DNA from: Casuarius casuarius
Lineage: Eukaryota; Chordata; Aves; Casuariiformes; Casuariidae
Direction of reading: 5' to 3'
Assembly (NCBI GenBank): GCA_003342895.1
Contig: PTFA01000024.1
Coordinates: 3,423,052 to 3,487,051, forward strand
Length of the DNA stretch: 64,000 nt
Shown here: piece after piece, positions 49,796-62,700 of the stretch
Layout: every line of letters starts with the position of its first letter
Numbering within the stretch: the stretch's first letter is position 1
Notes under the pieces: model-generated
What the model saw: only the letters and a program-made list of their open reading frames with translations
Database searches by the model: none
Told to the model about the DNA's origin: nothing
Program-made: the position numbers and the translations under genes

Positions 49796-52077
49796 ACTGA
49801 TTTACACAGCCCATTTGGGCACTTTAACAATGACGTTAGTGATCAGCCAAGTCTACAGGAAAACTGTGAAACAGTCTAGTGCTAAATAAGTGCCTGATCA
49901 TCTCCTTTCCTGAGACTGAGAACACTATGCTGTGGCTTTACTACAATTAACTGATGTGAAAAAACTGCTGTTGGAGTAATGTAAAAGAAACCTGAATGCC
50001 AAAGGAATGTCAAATAGCCAGCAGACACTCTAAAGAAGATTTTGTTTTTAAATAGCAAACAAACCCCCTTGCTATAGAGTTATTCTGATTCTAACAACTT
50101 TGCCTGAAGAGGTCTTGAACATCTTTCTGGTGTCTGATATTTCAAAGATACATATCATTATCACAGAAATTAAGAAACATAACCACTACTAATTTTAATG
50201 TAATAAGTTAGGTTAAGTCCTCAGCTATGCTGCCTATTTTACAGGACTATCCCAGAGTAGCTTCAGTACCAGGTAGCTTCAGTGGCTGAAATAACACAGA
50301 TGCAAATGGATACCGTGTCACCTAGACCTGCTCTGTTTTCTCATTCTCACTAGCATTAGTGGAGCTACAGTGCCTCCCGCATGTTAAGAAATCACCCACA
50401 ATGGAGGTCAGGGTTATTAGGAATACGAGTTTCCTTTAAAAACCAGAAGTAGCTAAGCTATGAATGTACTCATTTGCTGAGGAGGGAATAGTTTGTAGCT
50501 GTGAGTTCATTTTTAAAAGAGTGCATCACCATAAAGACAGTTATTGCAATGTACAGTTCTAGAAAAAAGAAGCTGTTCTGTCAACCTCAGTAATTATAGT
50601 TAATTGAGGTTAAATCCAGCTCACAAGAGATACTGTTGATTTACATGGAAGTAAGAAAAACCTTAGCTACAAGATTGAAAATACAATCAGAAACCTTTTC
50701 ATTTCCCTGATATAAAAATCACTTTTCTTTTGCCATGAACAGATGCATAAAATCATTCTGTAAGGCTGTCCTGGAACTAGCAAGATTATAAATAGCCTTC
50801 TACAGTGAAAAAAGGGGTGGAGTATGGTTGTGTGTTTGCTAATTTCTGAGTCATCAGGCTGACCAAACCCACGAAACAAGGAAGAAGAGATGATAAATGT
50901 GACCATACAGACCTGAAGCAAAACTGTTGCCGGGCCAGAATGAGAAGTGGAGCCTTACAGATCAGCTGACCAACAGCTGCCATCTACCATTATGCCTCGT
51001 CTGGAGAAGGGGAAAAAAAAAGACTTACAAAGAGAAGTCAAACTGTTAATAGACTTTGACATACAAAAGTAAACAAGTGTGTGAAACTCACAGCTATCTA
51101 AAGCTTGTCCTCAGTTAGAAGCTATGATAACTTTGAGACTGTGATAGTCTGACTCATACTTGGGAAGGCAGCTTTCTAGCCATTTCCGTCCAAAAGCAAG
51201 ATACTTTTACACCCACAAAGAACAATATTTTATTTAAAAATCAGTGTTTGCTGACAAAATCTTTTGTAACAAAGTTTACTACAGTTTTATCGGATCCCTT
51301 ATCCTGTCTTTATGCAGTCAGTTGTTTAAGAAAGTAAGTAGTTCTCCAGATAGTTGTTTAGTTGCTAATCGATAAGGATTTTTCTATTTAATAATCAGTT
51401 GCTGACTATAAATTGGAACTTGTTTTACCTTTTTACAGTAAGGTAACCTCTGCAATGTTCTGCCAAAAACCTGTTATTTGATTTTTTCTGAACTATAATC
51501 CTCTCCTATTTTGTCTTTTGTTTCATTCTTGCTGGACCTATAGCACAGCCTCAGCATAGATAAGATAGTGATTCCAACACAGTCAGAAGCAAAGAGACAC
51601 CGTCTTTTGGAGATTTGATCTCCCTGTTCCTGGTTTATCCAGTTCTGTCACTGCCCAGGAAAGTTCCTTACTGTCCTGCTGCCATTGGTAGTCTAAAAAG
51701 TTTAGGAACCCCCTCTGCTGAGAACGACCAACAGAAGTGAACAGTTAGTTATCCCCTGTGTTAGAAAAGGGTTTCACGTGGACTGTAACCAACAGCTGGA
51801 AAGTGTAAAGAAGGTAGTTTATTTTCCTTGATGTTGACATGTCTCATTTTGAGAGTCTGTAAACACTCAAAATGTATCTATTTTATGTTAAGGATACTAT
51901 TTACCATTTCTGTTCATGATTTCTATAGATCATATGGTATTGATTTCAGAAGCAAGCTTTAATTCTCAAAGGAGAGCTGTTAGATTGCAATTTCTGCCCT
52001 CCATATTTACAGATGCTTGTGCTTGTGCCCCTCATGTCCTTGTGCTTCCTATCTGTCAGGTGTTTCTCAAACTGTAG
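49796..52077. other. AT-rich non-coding DNA
   Basis: Nothing can be supported beyond a 16-base near-duplication (GTAGCTTCAGT at 50257 and 50273). Confidence 0.5.
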
Positions 52078-52175
52078 TTTCCCCAGGGCAGAGGCATTTT
52101 GTTCTGTCTTTGTGCAGTATCTACCACAGTCAGGTCCCCGTCCATATCTAGGTTCCTTCATGTACTAGTGTAAAT
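52078..52175 (+). mobile_element. Remnant of an old amniote interspersed repeat
   Basis: 'CCCCAGGGCAGAGGCATTTT' then 'TGTTCTGTCTTTGTGCAGTA', 'CACAGTCAGGTCC' and 'CTAGGTTCCT' resembles a repeat tail that is very common in reptile and turtle genomes (GGGGCAGGGACTGTCTTTTT, TGTTTGTACAGCGCC, GGGGTCCTGGTCC). I am recalling this pattern and cannot name the family with certainty. The 71-codon minus-strand frame across it (51946-52161) is therefore not a gene. Confidence 0.45.
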
Positions 52176-52267
52176 CACACGTATTAAAAACTTACAACAA
52201 CAACCAAATATTTAATTAATAAACATGGCATAGCTTCCCTCATGCAAACATTGACGATTGCCCACTA

Positions 52268-52287
52268 ATATATATATATATATATAT
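52268..52287. repeat. (AT)10 microsatellite
   Basis: Twenty bases of pure AT alternation, a simple length-variable repeat. Confidence 0.9.
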
Positions 52288-53910
52288 TTAAGATAAAGGG
52301 GCACACCACACCATCAATTTTTAAGGACAGATTTAAAGCAGTGGGGAGCTGGCCTGACAACTGATGGCATAAAACAGCCTATTTAAATTTGAAAAGGAGA
52401 CATAGCTTAATAGCTTAAACAGAAAAGCAGATGACTGAAATGCCTGTCCTCCTCAATTCAAGTGTGAAAAAATAAGAGGCCTTGGAATTGCTCTCCACAA
52501 AAGAAACAGAAATTTTTGACCTGTTACCAAGTTATTTCAATGTGGTCCATATCTGGGCCCTTCTATACGAGGCTAAGACTCTGTTCTTAGCTTCTCCACA
52601 ATCTCTGCATTGCAGGCAATAGCTTTGCTCTTATAGCTTGTAACTGTGAGCAGAAAAACTGCCTGTAAAGACTAATCTTGCTTTCTTAGGTCTGGTTTCT
52701 TTTTTCTTGACTTCCAGTATTACAGGATATTTAAAATAATGATTCCGATTTTTTTAAATGATGGTCCAACTCAGGAACTCATGTATTTTGTTGTACATAA
52801 GAGCCATTCTTCTCCTAATCCTACGACACAGAAGCAAAATCCAATAGTCACAAGTTTCATAAGACAGACAGGGTTTTTTTCTGCTTTTTAAAGCTCAGAG
52901 AGGGCAAAGAGATGAATTTTCAAAGATTTGATGAAAAACATCAAGTCATAATGGAAAATGCACTAAAGATAGTAAGGTGGGAATTTAATTAAAATGCTAT
53001 CCCACAGCTGAAAAGCAGCCAACTGAGCAACCTACTGATATTAAATTCTTATTCACTATATCTGAAGCTAGACTTCCACCATGCACTGCTAACTGGGTCT
53101 TTATACTAGTACATAAGAGCTCAGTTGTTCGTTCGGTGCTGTGTTGTTGCTATGATCTTGGTCACATGATTTCGGCTTTCAGCAGACTGTTCACATTCCT
53201 TTAAACTGTTGCATAATAGAAAGCAGTTGCTGAGCGCGCTGCTGAACGCTTTGCTGTTTTTCTTTTAGCCTTTCCTCATCATGGAGAATTTCCTCCTACA
53301 GAGAAACTGGAGATCAAGCCGTAGATGAAACGTCCAGATACAGCAATTAGCATGGAGAATGAGTTATGTCACGCTACCTCGCTACCCAGCCTCCCTCCAG
53401 CCAAGCTCCACAAATATTAGAGAGCTACTGCTCTGGTAAACTACATTTTTAGCTAAGTTAAAAATTAACCCCCCCCCAAAAAAAAAATCAAAAAAGCACA
53501 AAACACCCAGAAATAGAAACTCCATAAAGTTAATCCTTGTGGTCAAGTGGAAAAGATGTTATTTTGGGCATGCCCTTCAGTAAAGAAACATAAAAAAAAG
53601 GGAAAATGCAATTCTAGATTTGTAGGGAACTGTCTTTTCTTGAATGAGGTCTCAGGGAGGCAGAAAACTCTTTTACCCCAGGGGGATTACCAGGTTGCAG
53701 TCTTTTCCCCTCCCCATTAGCACTGCCCAGTGTTGGAGGTCACACATTGTACAGGGGAAGCAACTACAGCCAGTGCCCCTTCCCCCCGCAGCCCTCCTCG
53801 ACATCACGGGAGCATCCAGCCTTGCCAAGAAAGGGCCCTTCCAAATACTTGGAAGTAGGCAATGCCATGAAGAGATGGCCACCCTCTTTGGGCGTATTAT
53901 ATTAGGGTTA
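52288..53910. other. Non-coding DNA with a less AT-rich patch at 53100-53420
   Basis: No gene is supported. The patch at 53100-53420 is balanced in composition and contains GTCACATGA (E-box/CLEAR-like), GAGCGCGCTG, and a pyrimidine run ending in TTTTAG before CCTTTCCTCATCATGG. It might be a conserved element or a minor exon, but there is no donor to match. Confidence 0.4.
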
Positions 53911-53915
53911 TCAAG

Positions 53916-53955
53916 TTAAAAAAAAAAAAAAGAAGAAGAAGAAAGAGAGAGAAAC
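53916..53955 (+). repeat. A-run with (GAA)/(GA)n
   Basis: A run of thirteen As is followed by AGA and GA units. It is a simple purine repeat. Confidence 0.85.
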
Positions 53956-56927
53956 AGCACATCCTTTCTACTGGGTTACAGAATGGGAACATTTCCATCC
54001 CCACTTCTCAGAAGGGCACGGGCACAAGTCAGGTCATGCGACTCAAACCCAGCCAGGTCCTCCCTCTTCCTCTGCTGCCTCAGCCTGAGGTACCTCATTT
54101 CCCCATGCTCACAGACTGACAGGGCTGGGGAAAATTCCAGATAATAAACACACAATTACTTGTCCCATATGCTATTTTTGAAATCCAGGGCAGAGCAGCA
54201 ATCCTAAAGGCTCTCCTTGGGGGTGCTAGCATATGAATCTACTCTGTGACTCCCCCTGTCAATCTAAGGCGTCTGGCCAGCAAATTTTGCCCTTGTTCTC
54301 CTTCTAATCACAGTTGCAGTAAGTCAGGCACCTCTGAAAAGACTCAGAAGCAGCCTCACAGGGGGCTCAGCATGACATAATGGTGGCGTGAATAGCACTG
54401 TCTCAGTTCTGCTTTCTGTGTGGAAACCTGTGGAAACCAAGGAGAGGGTGATTCTTCAGAAAGCATTTACTTCCCACAAAGCTTTTCTCTGTTGTCTGAC
54501 CCTTCTCATTTCAAAACAACAAGGGCAAAGCAAGGCTGCAGAAACTTTCAGGTGGCTGCAGGCACAGCTGTGCTGCGCTCTGAGCACAGGCGAGCCGTGT
54601 GTACGTCAGTACGTATGGCAGAGGTTAAAACTGCTGTCTGTTCTTGCACAGCCAAACCCCAGCTCCTGCCTGAGTTGTGTCTTCTTCCCGTGAAAAGACT
54701 TGGAGTCGCCTTCTTGACCTGCTCATGTTATGAGAAGAAAAAACATCCAAGTTTCACCTCATAGTGCTTTCCCTCGTTATAATTTCAGAAGGCTGTCCTT
54801 ACACTCATGGTAATAAAAAAAAGGCGTTTTGATAATAATAATAATAAAGCCTGATTCTGCATGGACAAATTAGGATGTTTTAAATGTATGCATAACCAGT
54901 AAAGCAGTATAAGAAGAGGGGGTTTCTTAGCTTCCTAAAAAATAAACCTTTTCTTGGTTCAGTTCCTAATGTGGGAGTTTCATAATAATAACTTAGAGAG
55001 CTGTGGTGAAACAAAATGTGTTTAGCATTCATACGATTGTTGCATCCCCCATGTCCAGCAAACATAACTAAGAAGTTGAAGAAAAAAACAAGGACAGTAT
55101 TTGAAAGCAATTTAAAAATGTTACCCAGAACTAGTAGTCAGTGAATTGTTCTAACAGTTCCCTGGAGTATTTAGATAATGGTGGTTTTGTATCATCTTAG
55201 TATGCAGTGTTCAAGAAAGAAGAAAAACATTTTGCAGTAAGAATTGTGCCCAAAGCACATATAAAAAGGATCCAAATGGAATCTTCAGTTATATCCACAG
55301 CTGTACAGCCCCATTTGGAAAAAAGTATACCTTTACATGTCTCTTCTTTCCTTGTCATTCTCCTCTCCTCTGGCTTTGAGCCAGGCTTCATTTGGGCTTT
55401 GTACTTTCCGAAAATCTCTTGCAGCTCCTGATTTTAAAATAAAAAATAAAAAAAAAGAAAATATATCCCAAATATCTGATTGTTTAAATATGTCTGAACA
55501 TGACTGAAAAGATTAAAAGATTATTTAGTCCCTCAGACAGGTCATCTTTAAGATAAAACTTCCCTGAAACCCATTCCCATTCAACTTGAGGTTTTCCTAA
55601 GTTTGTTTTCCCTCTAAACTGTATTTTATTCACTTTTCTGCTTAATAAGCAACAAGAAATGCTTTGTGAAATTCAGTCACTTACCATTTCAGTGTCTGAT
55701 CCTATATATCCTTATCCTCATTCACTTGAACAAGCTTTGCTTGTGCGAGGAATGGTAAGCAGTGAACCTTTATACCTGAATGGTAGAACTTGCAAGTGAA
55801 ATCTAAAACCCCTTCTGTGCCTGCCCTGAACATCTTTCAATATCACAAAGAAGAGATATAAGCACATTTGAGATCATTGCCAGGGGATTCCCAGAACAGA
55901 TCGCATACAAGTCTGAAGCCACCTAAGTAAGGATTATTTTTATGTGCTTGGTCTGCAAATTGAACTGCAGCTTTAAAGAGTGTGTAGTAAATGGCCTAAT
56001 GATGCTGCTTGAAAAAAGTTGTTCTTAGATTACTACAACAAAATTGCAAATGAAGATAAACAAAATCAAATTAGGAAGTTAAGGTGTGGGAAAAATTGGC
56101 TTTAAATTAAGTTTAGAATGCCTGGAACAAAGTATGGGTGCAAAATAAAACTACAAGAATATGCAGCCTCAGAAATGAGATCATTGTACTCTGCTAATGT
56201 TAGGTTAATGAAGCATGCAAACAGAATCTGTGAATGACTGAAATGTAGGATTATTGTTATTGATGTTGTATTAACTTTAAATAGACTATGGTTTAAATAT
56301 ATCCTTTTTTGGCATATTGAAGTGTTTGCACGTTTAGTGTTTACATTCTCTTTTGAATTCCATATTTCTGCTGAAAAATACTCACTGAACTTACTATTCT
56401 GAAATAGCTGTTGTTAATTTACAGAGATAGGAACAGAGTATTATGAGGATTTATTTTATTGCACTGAGAGGCAATTTGGAATCTCAAATGGGTACTGAGC
56501 AATTAATCATCAAGCAGTTATGCAAAACAGCACCTTCTTAGGTAATGATGTGCCTAACCTGTTAACATTTACTGCCTAAGACACACCTCCATGAAAAAAA
56601 GGTCAGGAAAAGTCAGAAGAATCAAAAGTGTGGAGTCAATGAAAGTAAGTAAAAGCAGATTAAACTTCTAATTGGATATCCTCTCCTAGTAGTAAAGTGA
56701 GCTTTGAGTATGTCCGACTGCCAGCTCCTATACAACTTCTTATTAGTCTTTCAGAGCTAATACAGCTAAGAGGAGCTGAGCTGAATTTTACTGTGGCTCG
56801 TGTATGTGAACCATAAGTCCAAAGATTTTTATGGTGATGTTGCAGCCAGTGAGACATCATTTTTTCTTTGTTCTAATTACAAATCCTGCCTTCTTTTTTT
56901 TTGGCATTTATTACTGGACTCATTCAG
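53956..56927. other. Non-coding DNA
   Basis: The part at 53970-54750 is less AT-rich and carries overlapping plus-strand frames (54388-54693 and 54420-54764), none resembling a known family. A short (AAT)n run lies at 54833-54850. Sequence at 56200-56560 is rich in TAAT and TTAAT motifs, as in many conserved enhancers, but this cannot be tested here. Confidence 0.45.
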
Positions 56928-57193
56928 GCAAATATATGATGGCCCATACCTGACTCGGCTGGTTTTGATCTGATTAAAGGAGAACTGGAAAAGAAACTTG
57001 TAAGAGCATTGGAAAAGAGTAAGCAGCTGAGCTTACCCAAGCAAATCCAGGAGCAGGAGCTCAAAAAGCTGAAGGAAAAACTGTTTTTAAGTTTCCATAT
57101 TCAGTGGAAGATGTTCTATACAAAAAGCCGTGGTCAATCCCAATGCTGGCATTTTATTCCAACTGTTTAAATCTTCATATTGTCACAAACAGG
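56928..57193 (+). pseudogene. Possible exon or decayed exon, frame disrupted
   Basis: A pyrimidine-rich tract (CCTTCTTTTTTTTT) and CATTCAG precede position 56928, and AGG followed by GTAAGTA ends the stretch at 57193, so both splice signals are good. One frame is open from 56940 to 57167 and gives a lysine- and glutamate-rich, coiled-coil-like segment (GELEKKLVRALEKSKQLSLP and more). A second frame, open from 57023 to the donor, gives a globular-looking segment (KFPYSVEDVLYKKPW and more). A single frame change near 57080 would be needed to join them. I do not recognise either segment. It may be a frameshifted pseudogene exon, or chance frames in purine-rich sequence. Confidence 0.22.
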
Positions 57194-59298
57194 GTAAGTA
57201 CCAAGAGACACAGCATTCTAGGGATATTTCAATTGAGTGCTGAAACAGATTTAATGTACCAGCCAAAATAATATTAGAACCAAGAAGTTAGGAAAGCAGT
57301 AGTTTAGAATAAGTGAGTTTTAAAGTTCTTCTACAAACAGCAGAAATCCCTTACTGGCCATTCAGAAGAGTTGTTCTCAAGAGTATAACAACCCACTTGA
57401 ATGATACTTATTAAACACTACTGGATCTTCAACAGGACATTGTCTACATAAGGAATATGTGCTTTAATTTAACCACTCACTTTGCAACCCCATTTCTTCA
57501 ATATTCATTCTCTGTGCACAGAATTATTTTATAACAAATACTTAACTGTAATTCAGCTTAATATACTTCCAAAATGGGCTAAAAAAACTTGTTCACTTAG
57601 GCTGCAGTTCAGTTAATACTTCAATACTTACTCTGCTGTCAAAAGAATCAGTCCTACTCTCAGTTACCCTTGGCTTTTACCTGCTCCCTTGTTCCAGAAC
57701 AGCTGTCTGTGTGGCTGCAGGGTTAGCTAGATCAGGGAACTTGTCCAGATGAAAATAAGCATTTTGCTCATTTCCTCCTCCCACCTAGTTCCATGGTTCA
57801 CCTCACTGCATGGCTACACAAATACTTGTGCAGGAGCAGGAATAAACAGCCATGGGTAAGGCTGCTGCTTTTGACATTGCAAGACAACTGTGGCAGTTCA
57901 ACTTTAACACTTTACTCCCATCACTCTGCTGAAGGTTTCCCAGTGCACACGTATTCAGCGTAGAGGTTGCAAAAGAGGAGAAAAATGTGTTTCCGCTGCT
58001 TCAATACGAAGTCCAGCAGCCTGTTTAAGCTCACCTGCGTCATCAGCTGAAGTCAACTCTCCAGTCCTTCCACAGAAGCATATATTTTTACTCTGTGCTA
58101 TGGAGAGAGTGACCTCTAGCAAAGAAGTGGAATAGAGATTTGAGGAGTGGGAACTTCTTAAACTTTTGTTTGTGTTTATCAGTGCCATAAGGGCAGAATA
58201 CAAGGATCCTACTAAAAGCTAGTGGAGAAGAGCTACTGCATAATACCTATTCGGAGATATTTTTGTACGTATACAAGCTCTTAGAGGAGAGAGAAGAGTC
58301 AAAATCCTATTGCATTTGTAGGATAAAAGAGGATCTCAAGATAGAAAAGCAAAAGAAAGAGCTTCTGAAGAATAGTGTAAGAATTTCTTGCACCAAGTAG
58401 GGAGCCACAGCTTTTAGTGAAACTGACAGTTTTGGTAAACCAGGTTCAGGAAAGTTTCATTCCAACTGGCACTGGTGAAGCGAGAAGCTACTAAAATCAC
58501 GAGTCTTGTCAGGCTATTAATTTGTGTTAAAACTGAAGATTAAAATGATTCTGCGTGGTTAGACCCAAACACAATCACCTGAGCACAACAAAAGGAAAGG
58601 ACAAAACACAGGAAAGTAAAGAATTGGAAACCCATACCTCCAGGATGAGGAAACCCTACCATATGCCACTGCTATCTGTAGTTGAAGAAAACAACTGCTT
58701 ACACAGGAAGCTCCTCTGAACTCTTTTGTAATAGCATGAGAACTACTTAGAACGGACACTGCCACAAATAAAAGGCAAAATGTGGAAGAGAGATGAAAAA
58801 TGAAGGAGAGATTGGCAGGGACAGTCAAGGGCTATGGATCTAAATCCTGTTTAAAAGACCAGGTCGGTATAGAGAATTAGGTACCTGCTTAATTTTTCAC
58901 TTACAGCATGGGCACTCAGTAGGGAAGTCATATTGATCATCAAGGCTTGCAAGATTTTTGAGAGGGAGGCTATTTTTACAGACCAGGTAATTAAATCAGT
59001 CTTAATAGCAAGCAGCAGCTCAGATCATCCGAGCTCAGCAAGAAAAGAGCTGGATATACAGTAATAACCTTGCTTTTCAAGGTAACTTGCTTGGCAAAGT
59101 TTTCTCCTTCCCCTGCTCCCGCCCCCAAATTTAAGTCAGCTCAGTGCTGAATGAAAGGGTTTGCCACAGAAGGCAAAAGATGTCAGGCATAAATATCTTA
59201 ACACAGTTAAAGGTTAAACCCTGCTAAGGTTTTCAAAAAGCAAGTTACATTTAATTACCTGTAGTATTGCTCTGGGAAAAAAAAAGTGTAAAGCCTTG
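57194..59298. other. AT-rich non-coding DNA
   Basis: No gene or recognised repeat is present. Pyrimidine- and purine-rich patches produce short frames only. Confidence 0.5.
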
Positions 59299-59765
59299 TG
59301 TAGTGGGTAAACAGCAGAAGATTGGCGAGGAGATGGGAGCATGTTGCCCGATCAATTATTCCGGCTGCCAAAACACTTGGTGTGCAGAACCCGTAAGGAA
59401 TGGCGGGTCGCGACCCTGAGACTTGCACCACAGAAGCGTCAAGCTGGACTTGTGTACTCCTAAAGAATTACTGCTTCCCTTGTTATCTGTATACCTAAAG
59501 AATTACCGTTTCCCTTATTATCTGTAGCACATGCGCAGTGCCCCATATTGTAACCTATTAATTCGCCTTAAACCCATGCCCCCCCCGAACCTCGCTATGG
59601 GCCGATGCTCTGCAGTGCCTGGAACAGCCCGGCTGCTTCCCCGCAAGGTTCCTGGGGCTCCCCTTGCAGTTTAGGGATTTCGAGGTAATAAACATCTAAT
59701 AACCTTACTCCAGAGTGGTGTCTTCTACCTCTGCGTATTCCAAGTGTCAGTTATCGCCATTAACA
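59299..59765 (+). mobile_element. Solo LTR with 5-bp target duplication (CCTTG)
   Basis: The element runs from TGTAGTGGG to CCATTAACA (TG...CA, TGT/ACA ends), 467 bases. It is flanked by CCTTG at 59294-59298 and again at 59766-59770. It is rich in G and C in its second half. On the plus strand AATAAA lies at 59687-59692, about 75 bases before the end, which gives the orientation. Inside are a perfect 12-base palindrome GGGTCGCGACCC (59405-59416), a 35-base tandem duplication (59459-59528) and an NRF1-like GCACATGCGCA (59527-59537). No internal viral sequence remains. It is the same length as the 33.9-kb LTR, but the ends and body differ, so it is another family. Confidence 0.85.
59459..59528 (+). 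repeat. 35-bp tandem duplication in the solo LTR
   Basis: 'CCTAAAGAATTACTGCTTCC' at 59459 recurs at 59494 with a few changes (CCTAAAGAATTACCGTTTCC), both ending in TATCTGTA. Repeats in this position lie in U3 and may be enhancer units; that function is inferred. Confidence 0.85.
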
Positions 59766-59770
59766 CCTTG

Positions 59771-62700
59771 CTTGAACATCTCGAGGCTGGCACAGAGAGG
59801 AGAGAAGACAGATGAAAAAATTGCTATGATTCACGGACAACTTGGTGAACCAGAGACAATGTAGTGTAGCTGAGACTTAAGTTCAGCTGCATGGTAACTT
59901 TCTCTCATTGCATCTGGAGAGATACATTTTTCAGAATACAAAAATGGCAAGGAGGCTTATTCTTTTGTTTCATAGAGAAAGAAATTCAGAAGTTTTTTTG
60001 CTGTAAAGTGAAATAAATATTTGGGGGATTTTTTGGTGGCTGTGAAATAATTTTCTGAAAAGTAGGGTCATAGTGTAGAAGCACTTAAAACTAGGTGCCA
60101 AAGCTTTGAGCAGTGAAAGAAAAGCATTTTTTAACAAGCCACAGAATTAATGATTCCTTTAAATCATAAATATATGCAGGTATTTTTACGTAAGAAAGAC
60201 AAATACAAATTTTACAAAATAAAACCCAGTCAACCCCCCTTCCCCAAACCCCCACCACAAAATCGAAAACTGGAGAAACAGAGTTGATTGTTACAGAAAA
60301 AACCCCAGACAATTAATCTCTCAGAAGAACAGCAGGCTGCCTTGGAATTTGGTAGCCAAGGGACATAACAGCTGGCTAAGTTATGTAGCGACATATTACA
60401 GTGTCTGTGTAGAAATACCCCTCAAATAGCACACTGTGGGAAAATGTTACTACATTTTCCATCTTGTTCTTTGCAGTGGTAAATTCGTATTCACAACAGG
60501 GGATCATTGCACCCCCATCAGCAAAGGGTGCAGTGCAGAACAGGTGCTCAAGTCCTAAGGACTAAGCAAGTTGCAGTGCAGTACATCAGAGAAAGTGTTT
60601 TGGAAGGATCTCGCTGCTGCAAGATCTTCTGGAAAGGATGGGTGGGGACGTACAGGAGAGATGCTCAATCTGTTCAAATTTCAGCTGATTTGTTCCTACT
60701 CCTTCCTGGGCGCTGACCATTTCCTCTTGAAGGCTGATGACAGATTCTTATAGGCCATCTCAAGACTATGGCCCAAGAGGTTTGTAAACTTGTCATTACA
60801 TTCTCATTAATATTCTTGAAATAAAAATGTATACAGTCTCTGTGTTTAATTTATTGCTAGCTTTGAGAAGGAGAAATGAGAAGGAGGGCAGCCCTGCTGC
60901 CTTAACTCTGTACTGGATTTATTAATTCTCTGCCTATCATATTCCTCTTTCTATCCCACAAGGATAGTTTCCGTTTATGAGAGTTGAGGAGAGAAATCAC
61001 ATCCAGCTGGCTGTTGCCCAAGAAACTTCCTTCATGTAACCCTCATTTAATGGCAGCATTTTCAAATTCTGAGGTAATACAGAAAACACACTGGGGGTGC
61101 ATAAATATACAGGATCACACCAGGAAGGTCATTCCGTCATGCAGAGAGGAAGAGAAGTGTGGAGAAAGAGAGGTGTGGCCATACTAGTCTCAATAATTAT
61201 ATCACATGCTGATATCCCCAGGATTCTCATATCCCAAAGGCTTTCTGTAGTCAGCGTTTAGGAGCTGGAATTCTAGGCTTAAGTCTAACACCACAAGAGG
61301 CTCTTGTTCACGTCCATCTGGCAATGACCCAAAGAAGAAATGTTAGTTATGAAAATGAAGCCATTATTTGTGGTATCAGCCCTTCTGAGAAACCTGGCTG
61401 CTGCTGCTTTCTGAATGGTTTGGTGTAAGCTTCCTTCCCCTGTTGAAAAGTAGAAGTGGCCTGAATCACTTAAGATTTCTCTCTGTAAAAATTCCAAGAA
61501 AGGGAAAAAGAGAATATTTGCTTGTATGTTTTGTAAGCGTCATAATGCAAAGATGCTAATGTTTCCAATTTTCTGTAACACAAAACATAGTATCATGTGA
61601 AGTGGAAATTGGTGCTTCCAGAAATCTGATGTTGGAAATCTGTGCTTCCGGTAGGCTCACATGTAAAATGGAGTAGCGCAGAGCAGGATAAGACACCTGA
61701 ACATGCTCAGCTTGCAGCCTGTTCTAACCTTTTGAGACCGTAAACATCATTGGCTTCCTTTCTTTATAGGAAGGAGGTACATATGGAAGCTGCACAATAG
61801 CACCCGAAGGAATGGAATTTCATAGGACTGAGGCTATCCCAGCGGCAAGATCCAAGCACCATAGCCTGAGCTGGCTGTAAAAATTTCCAAGTATGATATT
61901 AGATACCATTTTTTCTTTAGACAAAAGAAAGAAGAGACACCATGATTTGAAACTGTACATTTTCTTCAAGGATATGTAGGCATTTTTAGCAAATTAAGAA
62001 AAGGACATTCAGTGGCACAATAGGTATGCTGTGATGTGCAGAAAAGAATCTGACAAAACAGGGACTCTGTGTTTCAGGTGCTTTCCAGGCATGTTTCTAA
62101 GGTTATTTTGGCCTATGGTTCCAACCAGTTCAGGAACACTGACTTCGCATCAACCAGGACTCTGGGAAATACTAACAATATTAACTTCTAAGAACATGGC
62201 TCCCAGGGGAGTTGGAATCCAGAAAGAAGTTTGTCGAACCAAACCATTTCCACAAGGTAAAAAATATTAGTAAGTACTGATGGAAAAAAATCACAAGAGT
62301 TCTCTGGAGATGCTGTGCCTTCAGGAATGAGGAAGGTGCTTGACTGCTGGGCTACCATCTTTTGACAGAGTGAAGCACATGCTTCCACTTGTACCTGTCA
62401 GTACTATCTAGCAAAAGTTGCGACATGACACAGCGCTGCAACATCCCAGCTCAATTCCTCAGTTATTTTAGGCAGACCAATTATGTTGCCTTCCCTCAAG
62501 TCAAAGTTCTCTGAGACCAGCCAGGCCAACCCCTTCCTTTTTCAGGGTTTCCAAAACCTTTTTACAGCACTTTTCATTCACCCTCTGCCACAGCCCCAAT
62601 GACTAGGACCAGCCACACTGCCTGAAAAATGCTTGAGGAATTTCCTACTCTAGACTTGGGTCTCTGTCCATGCACCAAAATCCTCCTTTCCTCAAGCCCA

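Noticed and set aside
33938..59765. Two solo LTRs both 467 bases long, suspected to be one family
   Set aside because: Their ends and internal sequences differ clearly; the equal length is a coincidence.
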